The notes below the pieces were generated by a model, which was not told where the DNA came from, did not search any database, and worked only from the letters and a program-made list of their open reading frames with translations. A program made the translations under genes and the position numbers. Shown here one piece after another: positions 35,510-47,900 of a DNA stretch of 64,000 nucleotides. Origin of the DNA: Saposhnikovia divaricata (Eukaryota; Streptophyta; Magnoliopsida; Apiales; Apiaceae); NCBI GenBank assembly GCA_036435485.1, contig CM071597.1:175814147-175878146 (forward strand). Reading direction: 5' to 3'. The first letter of the stretch is position 1. Each line of letters opens with the position of its first letter.

Positions 35510-36223
35510 ATATATATCTCACTTGATTGTTTGTTTGTAGCTTGTTGTTGTATCTTTGTAGTGAGGTGAAGTGAAGTGAGGTGATCTTCGCTCTAAGACC
35601 CAAGTCTTAGACACGCCGACGGGGAGTTGGGTGTCTTCGCAGCGTGAGGAGGAGGAAAGACCCAAGACCTAAGACCTAGATCCAAGACCTACAAAGGTAG
35701 CATCAAGGCTACGTAGGGTTTACTAATTATTTTGAGGAGGTAACGGGGAGTTACGCTCCAAGATAAATAATTGGTGGGTTTGCTCTATATTTTGAGGAGG
35801 TAGCGGGGAGTTACGTTCCAAGATAGAGATATAGCGGTTTAGCTTATATTTTGAGAAGGTAACGGGGAGTTACGCTTCAAGATAAATATATAGTTGTATT
35901 TTGTAAAGGTTTCTCCACCTGCTATAAGGAGCATTACTTATAGTGGACGAAATCCAGAGTCCGGGGAGGAGCTCGGGGACTGGAGTAGGGGTGTTCGAAT
36001 CCATTAGGGGATTGCGGCATCGCGAAGTAGGATAAATCGATCGTGTCATCTCTCTCTCTTTTATTTTCCGCACTTTACATTACTTATTTATAAGTAATTA
36101 ATTTTAAAAGAGAAGGAAAATTTAAAAACGCCAAGCTCAAATTTTAAAAAGTTAATAAGCTATTCAACCCCCTCCCCCCCCCCCTTCTAGATTATTTTAC
36201 CCACATTCGGGACCTATCAATAC
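35510..36223 (+). repeat. LTR-like sequence of unknown family, right part
   Basis: Continuation of 25771-27055 across G4. It holds three tandem ~59-bp units and ends in a long C-run, CTTCTAG and ACCTATCA, after which G3-type LTR sequence begins. The C-run plus CTTCTAG resembles the 3' end of copia LTRs. No coding signal. Confidence 0.45.
35729..35905 (+). repeat. Three tandem 59-bp units
   Basis: Units begin TATTTTGAGGAGGTAACGGG at 35729, 35788 and (variant) 35847, each followed by GAGTTACGYTCCAAGATA. Confidence 0.85.
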
Positions 36224-38102
36224 CACTTAATCGTCTCGTCTTAATCTACCCAAACGATTCCTATATCTTATCGATACTTAACATATAACATACGTACCTG
36301 ATATCTTATTATCAGATCGACTCGCAAATCACTAACCACTTAGCACATAGCATATAGATCATGCAACTCACATAAGTCACTTAGCATTTAGCAGATAAAC
36401 AAAACTCGTAAGCAATCATGCTACTTCATACTTTACTTCATATATTTTTCACGAAAATCGGACAGAGTCTCCTTTATAAAATGGACTATTCCTCGGAAAA
36501 TATATCCGGTTCCAAATAGCAATCATGTACCTATGATGGATATAAAATCCATCTTCAAGCCCAAGGATTTCTATATATTATAATCCGAAATCATCGATAT
36601 ACATCTTAAATCATGGTACACCAAATAATTCACATGCATTGATATAATTTCAACAATTCGATCTAATTCATAATCGATTCCCAAAATTCGAATTATTCAA
36701 TAATTATATAAAATAAATCATTTATGTAACTCACATAATTCGATTAGCATCTCAAGAAATTAACTCGAATTGAAATCATATACTCGAATAATTAATAAAG
36801 ATTTAACGAATCAATTCACTTGAATTTCAACATATAATTCGAATAAAATGAAGTGAAAATCCATATACCACACATGCAAGCATCACATCAAGGAACCAAA
36901 ATTTAAATCATGATTTAGGCCTCAATCATCATCATCGGCCACCACCGGTTCACCGCAGTTCATCACCGGTGGCGGTGGATTATCGGTGGTACCCCTTATT
37001 GGGGCTTCCAACTTCAAATCCTCCAATTAATTCATTAAACTCAAGGATATGCTCTAATAATCATTCAACTACAAAGAATCAGTACACAACTAGCATAACT
37101 TCACATATTCAATCATATACATACACGAACATATATATACACGCACAGTAAACATATATATACACAACTACGATCGAAACTCAACTCAACACCAGCATGT
37201 TTTAGTATGAAACAGGGACTACAATCATGGGTATTGATTATTAAGGTAGAAATCGCAGTAACAAGGCCAACCGAAGCAAAAACCGGAAGTGGGTTTGTAA
37301 CCTTCCCACACAAAATCAACACGCAAGTACAGTTTCGAGTAGAGGAGAGAAAACAAAACATAACCCCGGTTTCCGATCTTAAAACCGAAGTGAAATGAGA
37401 GAGATTGGTGAGGAGAGAGAGTACCGACGAGAGAGAGAGATGAGAGAGTTTCTCAAGAGCAAGAACGCACACACAGGAATGAAGAAAAGAGATGACAGTG
37501 GTGATAAGGAAATATCCAGGGGCAAAACTGTCAATTCATAATTAAAAATTACTTTCTGAAAAATCTACTCTTTTAATCATTTTTAAATCGTAATAAAATA
37601 CAAGAATGGGGTGAAAATATTTTTAGAAAATTTTAAAATAAATTTCTTGAAATTAGAAGCATCCCCATATTTGAATAATATTTGGATCAAAAATTAATTT
37701 TATACGAATTTTCGAAGTAAAAGCTCTTTAATAGAAATAATGCTTTTTAAATCATTTTAAAATACTAAAACTCAAAATTAAATATCCACACTAATTTTTA
37801 TAACTCAACAATATCATAAAAATGATAATGCAAAAGATCTCATGATTAAAATCAAATCCAATGATTTAATATGAATTTGAAAAGATTAAAAATGCACTTT
37901 AAAAATACTTTTAATGCTCCAAAAATATATTTAAAATTCTACGAGCATATACGACACATACCAAACATCATATAATCACATAATCATATTTTCACACATA
38001 ACTTGACTTCATAAAATTATACTCATCATATATCTCACATAACTTCCACATTTAACAATTAATTAAACATTTAAATATCGCGAAAAATTCTATGTCGTTA
38101 TA
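36224..38102 (-). repeat. 3' LTR of G3, truncated at 36224
   Basis: Matches 61698 to the window end apart from the MITE and a ~50-bp difference near 62650. The LTR start is at 38102 (TATAACGAC on the minus strand), just after the PPT. The far part, equivalent to 60042-61697, is missing and replaced by the unknown LTR-like sequence. The GA-rich tract at ~37398-37450 is shared with 300-330 and 63510-63565. Confidence 0.85.
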
Positions 38103-38880
38103 GCCTTCCCCCTTAAAAGGATTCTGTCCCCAGAATCTCACATAAGTAAACAAATGAGGATACTTGGCAAGCATTTCGCTTTCAAGTTCCCAAGTCGACT
38201 CTTCGACTCTAGGATTCCTCCACAAAACCTTAACTAATCTTACAACCTTATTTCTATGTTTTCTATCACTTCTATCTTGAATCTCTACTGGTTGCTCCTC
38301 GTAAGACAGATCTGGCTGAATCTCGATTGGCTCGTACTCCATTACATGACTCACATCACGATAGTACTTCTTAAGCATAGACACATGAAACACATTATGA
38401 ATATGATGCATATGCGATGGCAACGCCAATTCGTAAGCAACTTTTCCAACTTTCTTCAAAACTTCAAATGGTCCTACATATCTGGGACTTAGTTTTCCTT
38501 TCTTACCAAATCTTGTGATTCCTTTCCACGATGACACTTTCAACAACACTTGATCACCTACCTCAAAACTTACATCCTTTCTCTTCAAATCAGCATATTT
38601 TCTTTGTCGATCCTGGGTAGTAACTAACCTCTTCTGAATGACATCAACTTTTTCTTTCGTCTGCTGGAGCAGTTCTGGTCCTAAAATCTTTCTCTCACCA
38701 ACTTCTTCCTAATATACCGGGGATCTACACTTTCTTCCATACAAAGCTTTATACGGTGGCATACCAATACTTACCTGAGCATATTTCTATTGTCTGAATG
38801 GTCCTTTCACTTTGTCCGTCCGTCTGTGGATGGTAAGCTGTATTCATCTTGAGCTGGGTTCCTAAACACTCTTGGAATTG
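38052..38880 (-). pseudogene. Integrase C-terminus and chromodomain, G3
   Basis: From ~38880: NTAYHPQTDGQSERTIQT-type integrase sequence with breaks. An open frame from 38588 follows: VGDQVLLKVSSWKGITRF, GKLSPRYVGPFEVLKKVGKV, HNVFHVSMLKKY and the chromodomain-like PVEIQDRSDRKHRNKVVRL, VLWRNPRVEESTWELE. The stop expected after KYPHLF, present in G1, is lost, so the frame reads through the PPT and 51 bp into the LTR. The domain would bind chromatin and target integration. Confidence 0.88.
38103..38120 (-). promoter_or_regulatory. Polypurine tract of G3
   Basis: On the minus strand CCTTTTAAGGGGGAAGGC runs into the LTR start. It is preceded by GGGACAGAATCC, the motif shared with G1 and G2. Confidence 0.8.
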
Positions 38881-38883
38881 TCT

Positions 38884-39393
38884 TCAAAATCTAGAGTTAA
38901 ATCTTGGGTCTCGATCAGATACTATCGAAACAGGAACTCCATGTCGGGAAACTATCTCCTTCAGATACAAATGTACCAACTTGTCTAATGAAAATCTCTC
39001 GTTGATTGGTAGAAAATGAGCAGACTTCATCAATCGATCTATTATTATCAAAATCGCATCAGCAACGACATTCGCCTTATCGGGATGATAACTTATTTTA
39101 CAGTCGTAATCCTTAATCAGCTCCAACCACCTTCTCTGTCTCATATTCAATTCCTTCTGGGTGAAGATATACTTTAAACTCTTGTGGTCGGTGAAAATTT
39201 CACACTTTTCTTCATACAGATAATGTCTCCAAATCTTCAATGCGAATACTATCGCAGCCAACTCCAAATCATGTGTCGGATACTTCTGCTCGTGCGGTTT
39301 AAGCTGTCTCGAAGCATACGCAATAACATTCCCGTGTTGCATCAAAACACAACCTAATCCTTTATGCGAGGCATCGCTATAGATAACAAAATT
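38884..39393 (-). pseudogene. RNase H joined to a partial integrase, G3
   Basis: A stop (TGA) near 39391 precedes RNase H, which otherwise reads on through GNVIAYASRQLKPHEQKYPT, HDLELAAIVFALKIWRHYL and FTDHKSLKYIF to HPDKANVVADA. From there the frame jumps directly to LIIIDRLMKSAHFLPI and VSIVSDRDPRF of the integrase core. The region between (end of RNase H, HHCC zinc finger and the first catalytic Asp region) is missing, an in-frame deletion. Integration activity would be lost. Confidence 0.88.
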
Positions 39394-39928
39394 TCATTTC
39401 TCATCAGGCAGTACCAACACTGGTGCGGTAACTAACCTTTGCTTCAATTCTTGGAAGCTTTCTTCACACTTATCACTCCAAACAAACTTCTCATTCTTCC
39501 GAGTCAACTTAGTGAACGACATAGAAATCTTTGAAAAATCTTGCACAAATCTTAGATAATAACCAGCCAATCCTAAGAAACTTCTCACTTCAGTAGGAGT
39601 TCTTGGTCTACTCCAATCCACAACAGCTTCAATCTTGGCAGGATCCACTCTAATCACTTCTTTACTAATCACGTGTCCTAGAAACTGCATATATTGCAAC
39701 CAAAATTCACACTTAGAAAACTTCGCATACAATATTTCCTTTCTCAGGGTCTCCAATGCTACTCTTAAATGCTCGGCATGCTCTTCAGGGCTTCTCGAGT
39801 ATATAAGGATGTCATCAATAAATACAATAATGAATTTATCCAGATACCTCTTGAATACCCTATTCATCAAATCCATAAACACAGCTGGCGCATTCGTCAA
39901 TCCGAAAGCCATCACTAAAAATTCATAA
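39394..39928 (-). pseudogene. Reverse transcriptase, C-terminal part of G3 RT (beyond G2)
   Basis: Begins MAFGLTNAPAVFMDLMNRVF and holds the catalytic FIDDILIYS box (near 39810), LGHVISKEVIRVDPAKIEAV, RSFLGLAGYYLRFVQDFSKI and FVWSDKCEESFQELK. The frame continues the one that ends at 56799 on the other side of G2. The CATAA target duplication at 39924-39928 is part of this codon context. Apart from the insertion, this segment has no stop. Confidence 0.92.
39924..39928. other. Left target-site duplication of G2
   Basis: CATAA immediately before TGTAAGAACC; the same five bases follow the right end (56799-56803). Confidence 0.92.
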
Positions 39929-42464
39929 TGTAAGAACCCTAATTTTTGGTAATATTTTTTTATATAATATCATATGACATTGTGAATTTGGAACCTTTTG
40001 AGTCACCCATGTTGTCCAATGGAATTGATTATCTGAGAAATTTAAGTTGTTACGTTTACTATGTAAGAAAAAGGGAAGATTGCTGAAGGCAAGAGTCTTA
40101 TTGCTATTAAGATTTATAAAACTTGGGATTTGAGAGCTACTACAGTGTTGAAAGATTTTAAGAGACTATGACAAGGAGTTATGGATATTTAAGGAATTTA
40201 TACAATTTAGCACTTAATGAATTACAAAGGAAATTTCTACGAGACAAAATTTTATTACGAGGAGTTTTATTATAGATACGTCAAGAATTAAGGATTACGT
40301 AACGAAAATTGGTTGTGTAATGAGACGAGATAATATTCCATGCAAGATGCCATGCAAACCATTAAGTTAGAAATGCTAACTAGAAGTACAAAAAGCAAAC
40401 TAAGTAGCATGGGTTAGTTGTACATCTAGCCATGCTTTAAGTACAAGGGAGACATGACCTAACCTAAGGCTAGCTAGTAGGGTGGAGACATGTGATTACT
40501 TATCATCTAATACACCACCAATATATCCATACACCACACAATTATTTGACCAAACAAAAACAAAAGAAAAGCTCTTTTCCCCCCTTACCAAACTGCTCTA
40601 ATCTGAGCAGAAAAATAAGAGAGGAAGAAAAATCATTTTCTCTACTTCTACTCCTCTATAGTTCGCAAGATTAAAACCCAAGCTTCCCCTAGGTGTTGTG
40701 AAGGTATGTACTAAGTTTCATAATTTTATTCAAAGTGTAGCATGGTGAGAAAAATGGTGGAAGTTGGAGATGTATAATGACTAACCATAACTTTTGTTTT
40801 AGATCTTGAAGTTTAAGGATCATCTAAGCTAGCTAAGGTGTTCTTAAGGCTACCCAAGCTCGTACAAGGCTTCCCTAGGCTCAAGAAAGGTATAACATCC
40901 TCTCACTTTTAGTTTGTGTCAAGATTTGATGGATCTTTTAAGGTTTGAAAGTATTAGTGTAAATCTTGGAGGTTTTGGACTTTTGATGGTTAGATCTTGA
41001 GATATTATGCTTGTATCCATGTTGTAAGCAATGTTCTTGAGTTATGTAGTCATATATGTGTTAATGGTAAGGATCTTGATGGCTTTGATGGTTATGGTTA
41101 AGTGTACAATGAGATTTGAAAGTGATGTAGTTGTAAAAGTGTTGTTTGGAACTTTTGTAAACTGCTCTGTCTTGTGAGACAAATTCGGACCTTGAGTTTT
41201 ACCCCCTTGAGACCCACTAACCACGGTTGGAAATACAATTGAATGTAGTTTCTAGAAATATAAGGTTCATACCCAGGAGATGTGTAGATCTTGAGTTATG
41301 GCCGGATTAGTGCAGTGTGGTTCTGGAAATTATGCTAGTGTTATGAAAATTTAAGGGTAGTTAGATTATACAGTTATGAAGGCTGTCCAAAAGGAATTGG
41401 AATAAAATTTGTATTTTTAAATTTTATAAAAATGTTAGTGCGAAGTGCGCGCGAGTGAAAAATCACCTAGGAGGTTAGTTTAACGTAGTTTTAAGAGTAC
41501 TCACTTGTGTTTCAAGTTTGTGGAATGGATTCGAGTCGAATGGGTAACGAATGTGATAAAGTGATGACATGGTCATATGGGAGGGTTAGTGGTCACAAAT
41601 TGGAGTCTTTAAGTTGGTCTTACATCCTTTAAAACCTTACGATTAAGTAGTGTTGTTAAGGTACTAACGTACGAATATTGATTATGTATAGATCTTCGTT
41701 CCACGTCGCGAGCTCGACCACCCCACCCTACCAAGGCAAGTTTACTTTTCAAAACTTATATATAAGGATTTTCACTGTATTGTTTGTGGCTTTCAAACGT
41801 ATTATATGCTTATGCTTTATGAGGTTATGTTGAAGTTTGAGATATATGCACATATGTGTTTGTACACCCTTGAACTTAGAATGAAAATGTTTTCTTCGGA
41901 CAACGACTCTAGCAATAGAGGTCGTAGCGGTCCAAATATGCTATTGACCGGGGAGCGGTATATTATTGTATCGTGATTAAATTGCGAAAACCCGAAGGGT
42001 CATTCGGGAAGAATCGTATACTTAAGTATTTATTATTGTTACATTATTATAAATACTCAAAAATATCTATCTTGGATTAAAAGCTTATTTTAATTAAATA
42101 ATTATTTTATTAATTGTTTATATTAAATCTCAAAATATCATTTATTAATTATTGTTCATTATTTTAAAGACAAAACTAATCCAAGATACCTTCATCGTTT
42201 TCAAACTCGAACTCTTTCGAACCCAAAACATTTTCGAAAACCCCCGGTCAGGTTTTACTTCTTGTACACTTTTCAAGAATTATCGGTCGACTGTGGTCGA
42301 ACTTCAACTACTCGAATTTTCTATCAAAATGATTTTTGACAAGAAAGAAAAAAAAAGGGGACTCTGGCAGGTGTGGGAATCGTTGACGAACGATTCCCGG
42401 GATGTGTAATCGGCCGTGAGCCAGGCGGTCCATCAATTATTATTCCGGCCCAGGTGTTGCCGAA

Positions 42465-42550
42465 GGATGATTACGGATGTAGTTTTCATCGAGGGTGATT
42501 ACGAATGTAGTTTTCACCCGAGGATAGTTACGGATGTAGTTTCTATCCTT
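42465..42550 (+). repeat. Three ~28-bp direct repeats in the G2 LTR
   Basis: GATTACGGATGTAGTTTTCA-like units start at 42469, 42497 and 42526. The same triplet occurs in the other LTR at ~55713-55795. Confidence 0.8.
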
Positions 42551-43036
42551 CTACCGGTAGAGAAGATCCGCGGATTATTGGACTTGGATGTGGCGACTGA
42601 TCATCGTCACTCCCTGTCAGATTTTATGTTTTCTTTAAGTCCCATTCCTCCACTTTGGAAAAATGCTCTGACACTGCTTCTTAGGCCTATCGGCTTTCTA
42701 TCTTGATAAGAAAAATATTGACATCGTGCAGTATCTAGAACTGCAAGATTTTCTATAAAGATTGGCACGCGTTAGTGCACTCTTGCAATTATTTCAAATA
42801 ATGAAATGTTTTTGAATGAGAAACCTTCTAAGCTAAGGAAGGAAAGAGGTTTTGCAATAATGTATTCCTTGTACAGTATGTTAATCGTAGAGTGTTTTGC
42901 CGAAAATGATATACTCATATGTATATATTTTTCAACTTGAGATATACTGAAATGGGAACCTTATAAAGGGTTCATATGTTATTCTTAAAGCTCCTTAGTG
43001 AGTATAGATGTTTTATTCAAACTCGGACATATATAT

Positions 43037-44371
43037 TGTAACGTCCGAGAATTTTATTTGATTAATGTGAATTACTGGATATATATTATTTAAAATACAT
43101 TGTTCAAATTTGATGTGTTATCAGCTTAGCATATAGTGAATTACGTGATTATGTGGATTATCTAAATTATTCCATGATTATTTGAATTATCCGCTTATCT
43201 TGTGTTAGTAGAAATATGTGTTAGATTAACGTACAATGCTTAAATATTTTTAGAAATTATGTGGAGCAAAATTTATTTTATTAAATTATTTTTGGATTTA
43301 TAACATTTGAGTTATATTGTTAGGATTTAAAAATCATTATTTGTTGAATTGTTAACTACTAGTAATATGTGAGGTGTCGTCTATTATACCTTTAGTTATC
43401 TTGATATACTTAGATTGATCGTTTTAACAGTATTGTCGCTTTTGGATTATTATAAAATATTTAGAATCCTAATTTACATTTTATTTGTGTCAAAACTTAA
43501 TTTTATAAATTTAGTAAAATGCTCGAAAATTTTATACTTTTATATTTTTATTAGTTTTAGATTATTTAAAATTTGCAAATTATTATTATTTATTATGAAA
43601 ATTATAAATGTTAATTTTACCCGTTTTAAAGAAAATTTGGGATCGTAAATTGGAGTGGAAATTTGATTTTTAGAATGGACTGTGGTTACGTTTTATAAAT
43701 TGTTTTTACTCTATTATTGTTCTTACCCTTATCTTCCAACCAACCCCAGTAACCCCTGTATTATTACCTTTGTTTTCTCTCTCGTCTCTCTCACCATTTC
43801 TCTATGTCAAACTCTCTCAACACACACACGCCTACCTATACACAAACAAACACACGCATATAGATACACACACACCCCCTGTCACCTGGGTTTGGGGATT
43901 GAAGCACATAGTTAATCTAGAACTTTGAAGCTTCCTAGCCAAATTCTTGGGTTTCATAGTACAGAGACATCGGATTTAGACGATGGGTTACACTATGCTT
44001 TCTTTCCTATCATCCGGTACTACTTTTACCAGACAAACAGTGATGGATCGTGGGCGCTCTTCTTCTAGGAGATATCCTGGTATGGGTGGGAGAGCTTATT
44101 TCGTAGGATGGAGGAGCGACAGCGTCAGGTAGTCTCCCGGGACTAAGGGGGATTTAGGAGTGTAATAGTATTTTTAAAACTTAAACTGGTAATGTATTCC
44201 GATAGACTTTTGGACTATTTGTATTAAGGTTTGTAATAATTGAATGTAGGTTCTTGTTTTATAAAGCCAAAACTTGTGAAAAGATCCTGCCTTGTGAGAG
44301 TGTCATTTTATTTTATATTATCTGTCAATGCATGTTACTAGTTAGTGACACCGGATTTTCGGGCTGTCACA
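43037..44371 (+). mobile_element. Solo LTR (1,335 bp) inside the G2 5' LTR
   Basis: Starts TGTAACGTCC, ends GGGCTGTCACA and is flanked by TATAT on both sides (43032-43036 and 44372-44376). The other G2 LTR lacks it (empty site at ~56296). No PBS, PPT or ORF, so an element has been reduced to one LTR by recombination between its LTRs. It contains a (CA)n-rich stretch at ~43818-43880. The family is not among the others here, although the ends look Ty3/gypsy-like. Confidence 0.9.
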
Positions 44372-44883
44372 TATATTGTCCAATTATGTTTTGAAATCTG
44401 AGATATATACCCATACAGTTGGGAATGTTTTCGAAATAAACCACATTATTATTTTTCAAAATGGTGAACTTGCTGAGCATTATTTAGCTCATTCTTGCTT
44501 TATAAAAACTTTTCAGAAAGAGAAGAATTTTGCCGATTAACTCCGCACCAGCAGAAGAGGAGTAGAAGATTTACCCCGGAGATGATTTAGTTCCTGATAA
44601 ATATTACAGAGTAAGTCTGATAGGTTTTCAACTGTAATAGTAAGACTTGTCTTCAAGTGTAGTTGTATAAGTGGAAGTGCGTAAGATTCTGGATTGTACA
44701 GATGAATTATAATATTTAGTGTTACTTTCGATTATCGTTTCTGAGGCTCTAACTTGTTTGTGCGTAAGATTGAGGTCTGGATGGATGTATTGTTGAGTTG
44801 TAAAGTTAATACAGGTATGATATGGTTGGATGGTGATGTGACGACTTGAATCTTTGACCTCGGATTTGGGGGCGTCACAGAAA

Positions 44884-44895
44884 TGGTATCAGAGC
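44884..44895 (+). promoter_or_regulatory. Primer-binding site of G2
   Basis: TGGTATCAGAGC, the exact plant initiator-tRNA-Met complement, four bases after the LTR end. This cis signal is intact. Confidence 0.92.
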
Positions 44896-44989
44896 GATAA
44901 GTTACAGTACTCAGAAACGAGAGTGTTGAGAGTTAAGTCTAAGTAGGAGAATGACATAAGAGATCGTAGTAAACTTATTATTGGACTTC

Positions 44990-47900
44990 CGGAAGAGGTA
45001 CCGGGTCGGGTAACCCGCTTGCGTCGAGTGCGCCTGATGCGAGCCATCTGTCCTAGCTGTTGTTGTGACATAATATGAACAAAGCAAGGGTGAGCGAAAG
45101 CCCACCAACAATAATATAACTGAACAGTGATACATATATACAGCAGTTCAAAATATCCTTTGAAACCATATGCCATGCATTAATGAGGTTATTGCCAGTA
45201 TAATATAAAGGATGAAGTTACCAGGTAACTCAACGTATTTGTTTGTAGAAATATCTGCTACATCAAAAGTAAGCGAGATATTCTCATTGTCATTAAAAAG
45301 AGGAACTTGCATGAAAAGATTGCAATTCCAGTTATGAACACTTTTCCAGCTCTGCCAACAATAATCATGTTGCAGGAAATAAATAAGTTTGGATGATGAA
45401 CCAATGATGGAGTATTCACCGCGCCCGCTGTTCCAATCTTGATGATCAGTCGAGATCGTACAGCTCAAATTAGATTTACTACCGGTAGAAGGAAGAACTG
45501 ACGGCTTTACTTGTCTACCGCCTTGCTAGCTCTCCCCGGCCAACGGTTGGGCCAAAGGGGATGGACCGGCGCTACTCGGCCTCTTACACGACTCCTAGTT
45601 CAAATAGAATTCATGATTCTGAATGTAACGTTCGTCCCCCTTTCCCCAAGTATAATACTTGTTGATAAGACTCCACAAAGTAGTCGTATCTAGTTGGAAA
45701 GGAAAATTCACCAATAACTTCCAAGCTACTGCTTGGTAACGAATCTCAACTTGTTCCAACAATCTTACCCCTCGAAAGATGAGAAGGTAAACAACGACTT
45801 AATAAGTCAATAGCACCCGAGTTGAGAGTGAAGAGAATACTTTATGACCGGGAAGTCGACAAGATAATTAACATTTTCCAAGTAAGGTTCCCTTATTATT
45901 AGGGAGATAGACTCAAAGAAGAATGATGTCTGAGAACCTTTCTTGATATATGATTAATAATAATATGACTCCGAAATATTTTCTGTAATAATCGAAGAAG
46001 ATAAACCTTATCGAGGTTATTCTAAGTATGGAATAAATATTCAGAGAATATTTATTGAATTAAAATATTTTACAGAATATTTAGGAATATGAAAGAACAT
46101 CTTTAATCAGAGTATTTCTCAAATAATCCTTGAAGAAATATCGAGAGAATATTTATTGCATAATTAAATATTCAAATGAATATTCAAAATAATATTCATT
46201 AATTAATAAGACCTGAAAGGAATATTTAAAATATTTAAAATAATATTCGATGATTAAATAGAACCCTGGATGAATATTCAAAATAATATTCATAATTAAT
46301 TAGGAATTTAAATGTTTATTGAAAAAGTAATATTCATTTAATGAATAATATTCTAAATGAATATCAAGTAATATTCATTTAGTAATCCAAGCTTTAAAGG
46401 AATATTCGAGATAAGACTCGATAAATAAATCAAGCTTCAAATGAACATTAAAATAATATTCATCAGGTAATTACTATCTTAAACGAATATTCAAAAGTAA
46501 TATTCATTTAATGAATAATATTCTAAATGAATATCCAAATAATATTCATTTAGTAGTCCAACCTTTAGAAGAATATTCGAAATAATAATCGATAAATAAT
46601 TCGACTCTGAATGAATATTAAAAAAATATTATTCGTCGAATAGTTACGTTCAAATAATTATTTGAAGTAGGGATCGTTAAATAAATAATCTCGAACGAAT
46701 ATTCAAATAATATTCGTCGCCCGAATAATGGAAAATATTTACTTAGATATTTTCTTTCGAGGTAATCTCGATATGTCAAGAAATATTTACTCCCGGTCTA
46801 TATTTGATGAATAAGATGGATACGCCCTTCTATGAGGGTCTTACAATAACCGGCTTATAATTGATACGTTAGCTATCTAATTTATAAGCCAATAAACAAT
46901 CAGGGAACAAGCATAACGATATAACTTGAAAGTAGGCATGCATGCTATGGCATATGTATAACAGAAAACATATATATATATTCAATCACAACAACAGCCT
47001 AAAAGAAGGGAATTGAAACTTGCCTGGTAGTCGAGTACGGTAAGCGGTAGTGGTAGCGGGTCCCGGGTCAGCTTGGTGATCTATAAATAGCCAAGTCATT
47101 CGGGATTAATCACTTAACATTTTAAAAGTTAAGTTATACTTAAATCGAAACACGTTATCGAGTTATCTCGTTATACCCCTTTTTGTGGATTCCCTTTATC
47201 ATTGATCCAACCCGACATTCGTTCGTTAATACGACATGTCACTGTACTTACACTTGGGACATACTTAAGTCATACAAGTTCTAAGGTCGATCGTTACGAA
47301 CCAATATTATACTCCGAGTTTTATCGCCCGTTTTCTAAGTGTTTTACCAAAGTTATAATAGAGTCGTCTTTTAGGGGTTCGTTCGCGTTTAACCTCGACT
47401 CGAATATTTTTAATAAATCGAAAAACGATCCTTTTGACATACGGTTTTCTTTCACACCTTCCTTTTTACCTCTAGTATTTATTTACCAAGATTCGTCATG
47501 ACTTTACATATTTTACGAGGGTCCAATTTCAGTTACGAACTTTCGTTTACGGATTCGAACTACTTTTAGTAAATCGGTCATAAATCCTAAACCGTAAGTC
47601 TGTTTGATTCGATTCTTTTTCCAAAATGATCTACGACTCAAGATCTACAAGGGTATGTTATATAATTAACCAGATCTGTGAATTATAGCTACTGCTATGC
47701 ACGAGTTTCAAGGTGTAACGAAATTCCGGCATTATAACGGCTATAAATCGAGCGTTCCAAAAATTATAACATCAAAACCAAGCCACACCGAGCATAATAC
47801 ACATCTTATATACATGATTCTCATCCAAATCTGTCCAAGATCATATCACTTCATCCTTATAATCATCATATGTTTCAACCACTACAAGATCATGCTAATC

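Larger units (their letters stand above)
39929..44879 (+). repeat. 5' LTR of G2 (contains a solo LTR)
   Basis: Collinear with 53129-56798 after removing 43037-44371 and one copy of TATAT. It ends GGGGCGTCACA next to the PBS. A TGAGC...GCTCA stem-loop is at ~44474-44491 near the end. Confidence 0.92.

Noticed and set aside
42152..42706. ORFs of 85 and 96 codons in the G2 LTR
   Set aside because: They overlap in different frames, change ends between the two LTR copies, and cross short direct repeats; no protein-like motif.
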